A DNA stretch of 5,149 nucleotides, taken from contig JAJZLA010000047.1 of the NCBI GenBank assembly GCA_021803845.1, positions 1-5,149 on the forward strand. Reading direction: 5' to 3'. Of the stretch, positions 4,771 through 5,149 are shown piece by piece. The stretch's first letter is position 1. Each line of letters begins with the position of its first letter. A program made the translations under genes and the position numbers. The notes beneath the pieces were generated by a model. It did not search any database and was not told the origin of the DNA. It was given only the letters and a program-made list of their open reading frames with translations. Source of the DNA: a bacterium (GTDB taxonomy: Bacteria; SZUA-79; Acidulodesulfobacterales; Acidulodesulfobacteraceae).

Positions 4771-5149
4771 ATGTCGAATAAAAACAATAAAAATAAAGAA
4801 CCTTCCAAGCTTAACGAAGCAGGAAGAATGTCTTTCGTCGAACATTTTTCCGAACTAAGAAAAAGGATTATATATGTATTTATAGCGATAGTAATCTGCA
4901 CGGGGTTTTCATGGCATTTATCGTATAAGGCTATAAATATCATAGAAACTCCTTTGGAAAAGCCCACATATATAACATATTTTGCCGGATACGCAAAAAA
5001 AATTATAAAGAAAAAAATACCTTTCGTTTATTATTCGTTCGGATTAAATAAAACTCCTAAAAAATTTCAAAAACATATTCTGCACTATTCGAAACCGCTT
5101 GAGCCGTTTTTTATGCAGGTTAAGGTTTCTCTTATTCTGGGGCTTATGA
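4771..5149 (+). CDS. tatC: Sec-independent protein translocase TatC, N-terminal part (partial)
   Basis: The first 126 codons of TatC, open at the right edge because the window ends. TatC is the inner-membrane receptor for twin-arginine signal peptides. The diagnostic N-terminal motif MSFVEHFSELRKRIIY lies at 20-35, with the conserved Glu28 of the signal-binding site, followed by TM1 (about 34-53). The periplasmic loop then runs to KPLEPFFMQVKVSLILGL at 108-125, the conserved entry to TM2. Between P61-L62 and P109-L110 there are 46 residues rich in lysine and aromatics, where E. coli TatC has about 16, so the first loop is enlarged. The ATG at 4771 directly follows an in-frame stop but adds a lysine/asparagine-rich 19-residue extension. 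ATG 4828 (Met20) matches the usual family start and has AGGA only 3 bases before it, so either may be used. No tatA lies immediately upstream. Confidence 0.92.
   Translation, partial: MSNKNNKNKEPSKLNEAGRMSFVEHFSELRKRIIYVFIAIVICTGFSWHLSYKAINIIETPLEKPTYITYFAGYAKKIIKKKIPFVYYSFGLNKTPKKFQKHILHYSKPLEPFFMQVKVSLILGLM

Noticed and set aside
4673..4858. Plus-strand open frame of 61 codons overlapping the tatC start in another frame
   Set aside because: It would begin inside the CGGTACCG inverted repeat, lacks a ribosome site, and overlaps the recognisable TatC N-terminus.

Overview
The window is AT-rich, tightly packed bacterial DNA from a Gram-negative (diderm) organism. The evidence is two lipoprotein signal peptides, a PilF/PilW-like TPR lipoprotein followed by a RodZ-like protein, and a Tat translocase gene. 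Gene order and content suit a deltaproteobacterium-like, possibly sulfur-metabolising lineage, but this assignment is inference: there is no rRNA or other taxonomic marker here. I see no mobile element, CRISPR array, tRNA or rRNA.

Layout. Positions 1-326 (minus strand) hold the N-terminal part of purH, cut by the window edge. An extremely A/T-rich divergent spacer (327-483) follows. A 53-residue lipoprotein (484-645) has a strong, duplicated purine-rich ribosome binding site. Next come three co-directional genes: a PfkB-family sugar/nucleoside kinase (760-1671), a TPR lipoprotein (1740-2540) and a RodZ-like HTH/transmembrane protein (2552-3325). The last two are 11 bases apart and are probably co-transcribed. 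A COG4280-like polytopic membrane protein (3341-4084, minus) converges on rodZ. It is divergent from tusA (4275-4508, plus), and the spacer between them holds a 12-bp tandem repeat and a perfect 10-bp inverted repeat overlapping the probable tusA -10 box. After tusA comes a hairpin-rich 3' region with a clear intrinsic terminator, then a pair of CGGTACCG palindromes, and finally the start of tatC (4771 to the window end), whose first periplasmic loop appears enlarged.

Functional picture. The coding genes mostly serve the cell envelope (lipoproteins, pilus/TPR assembly, cell-shape scaffold, ion or metabolite export, Tat export), alongside purine synthesis and sulfur relay. No gene set here makes an obviously new system. 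The most distinctive material is intergenic (the 4085-4274 and 4509-4770 regions), plus the tiny lipoprotein and the TatC loop insertion.
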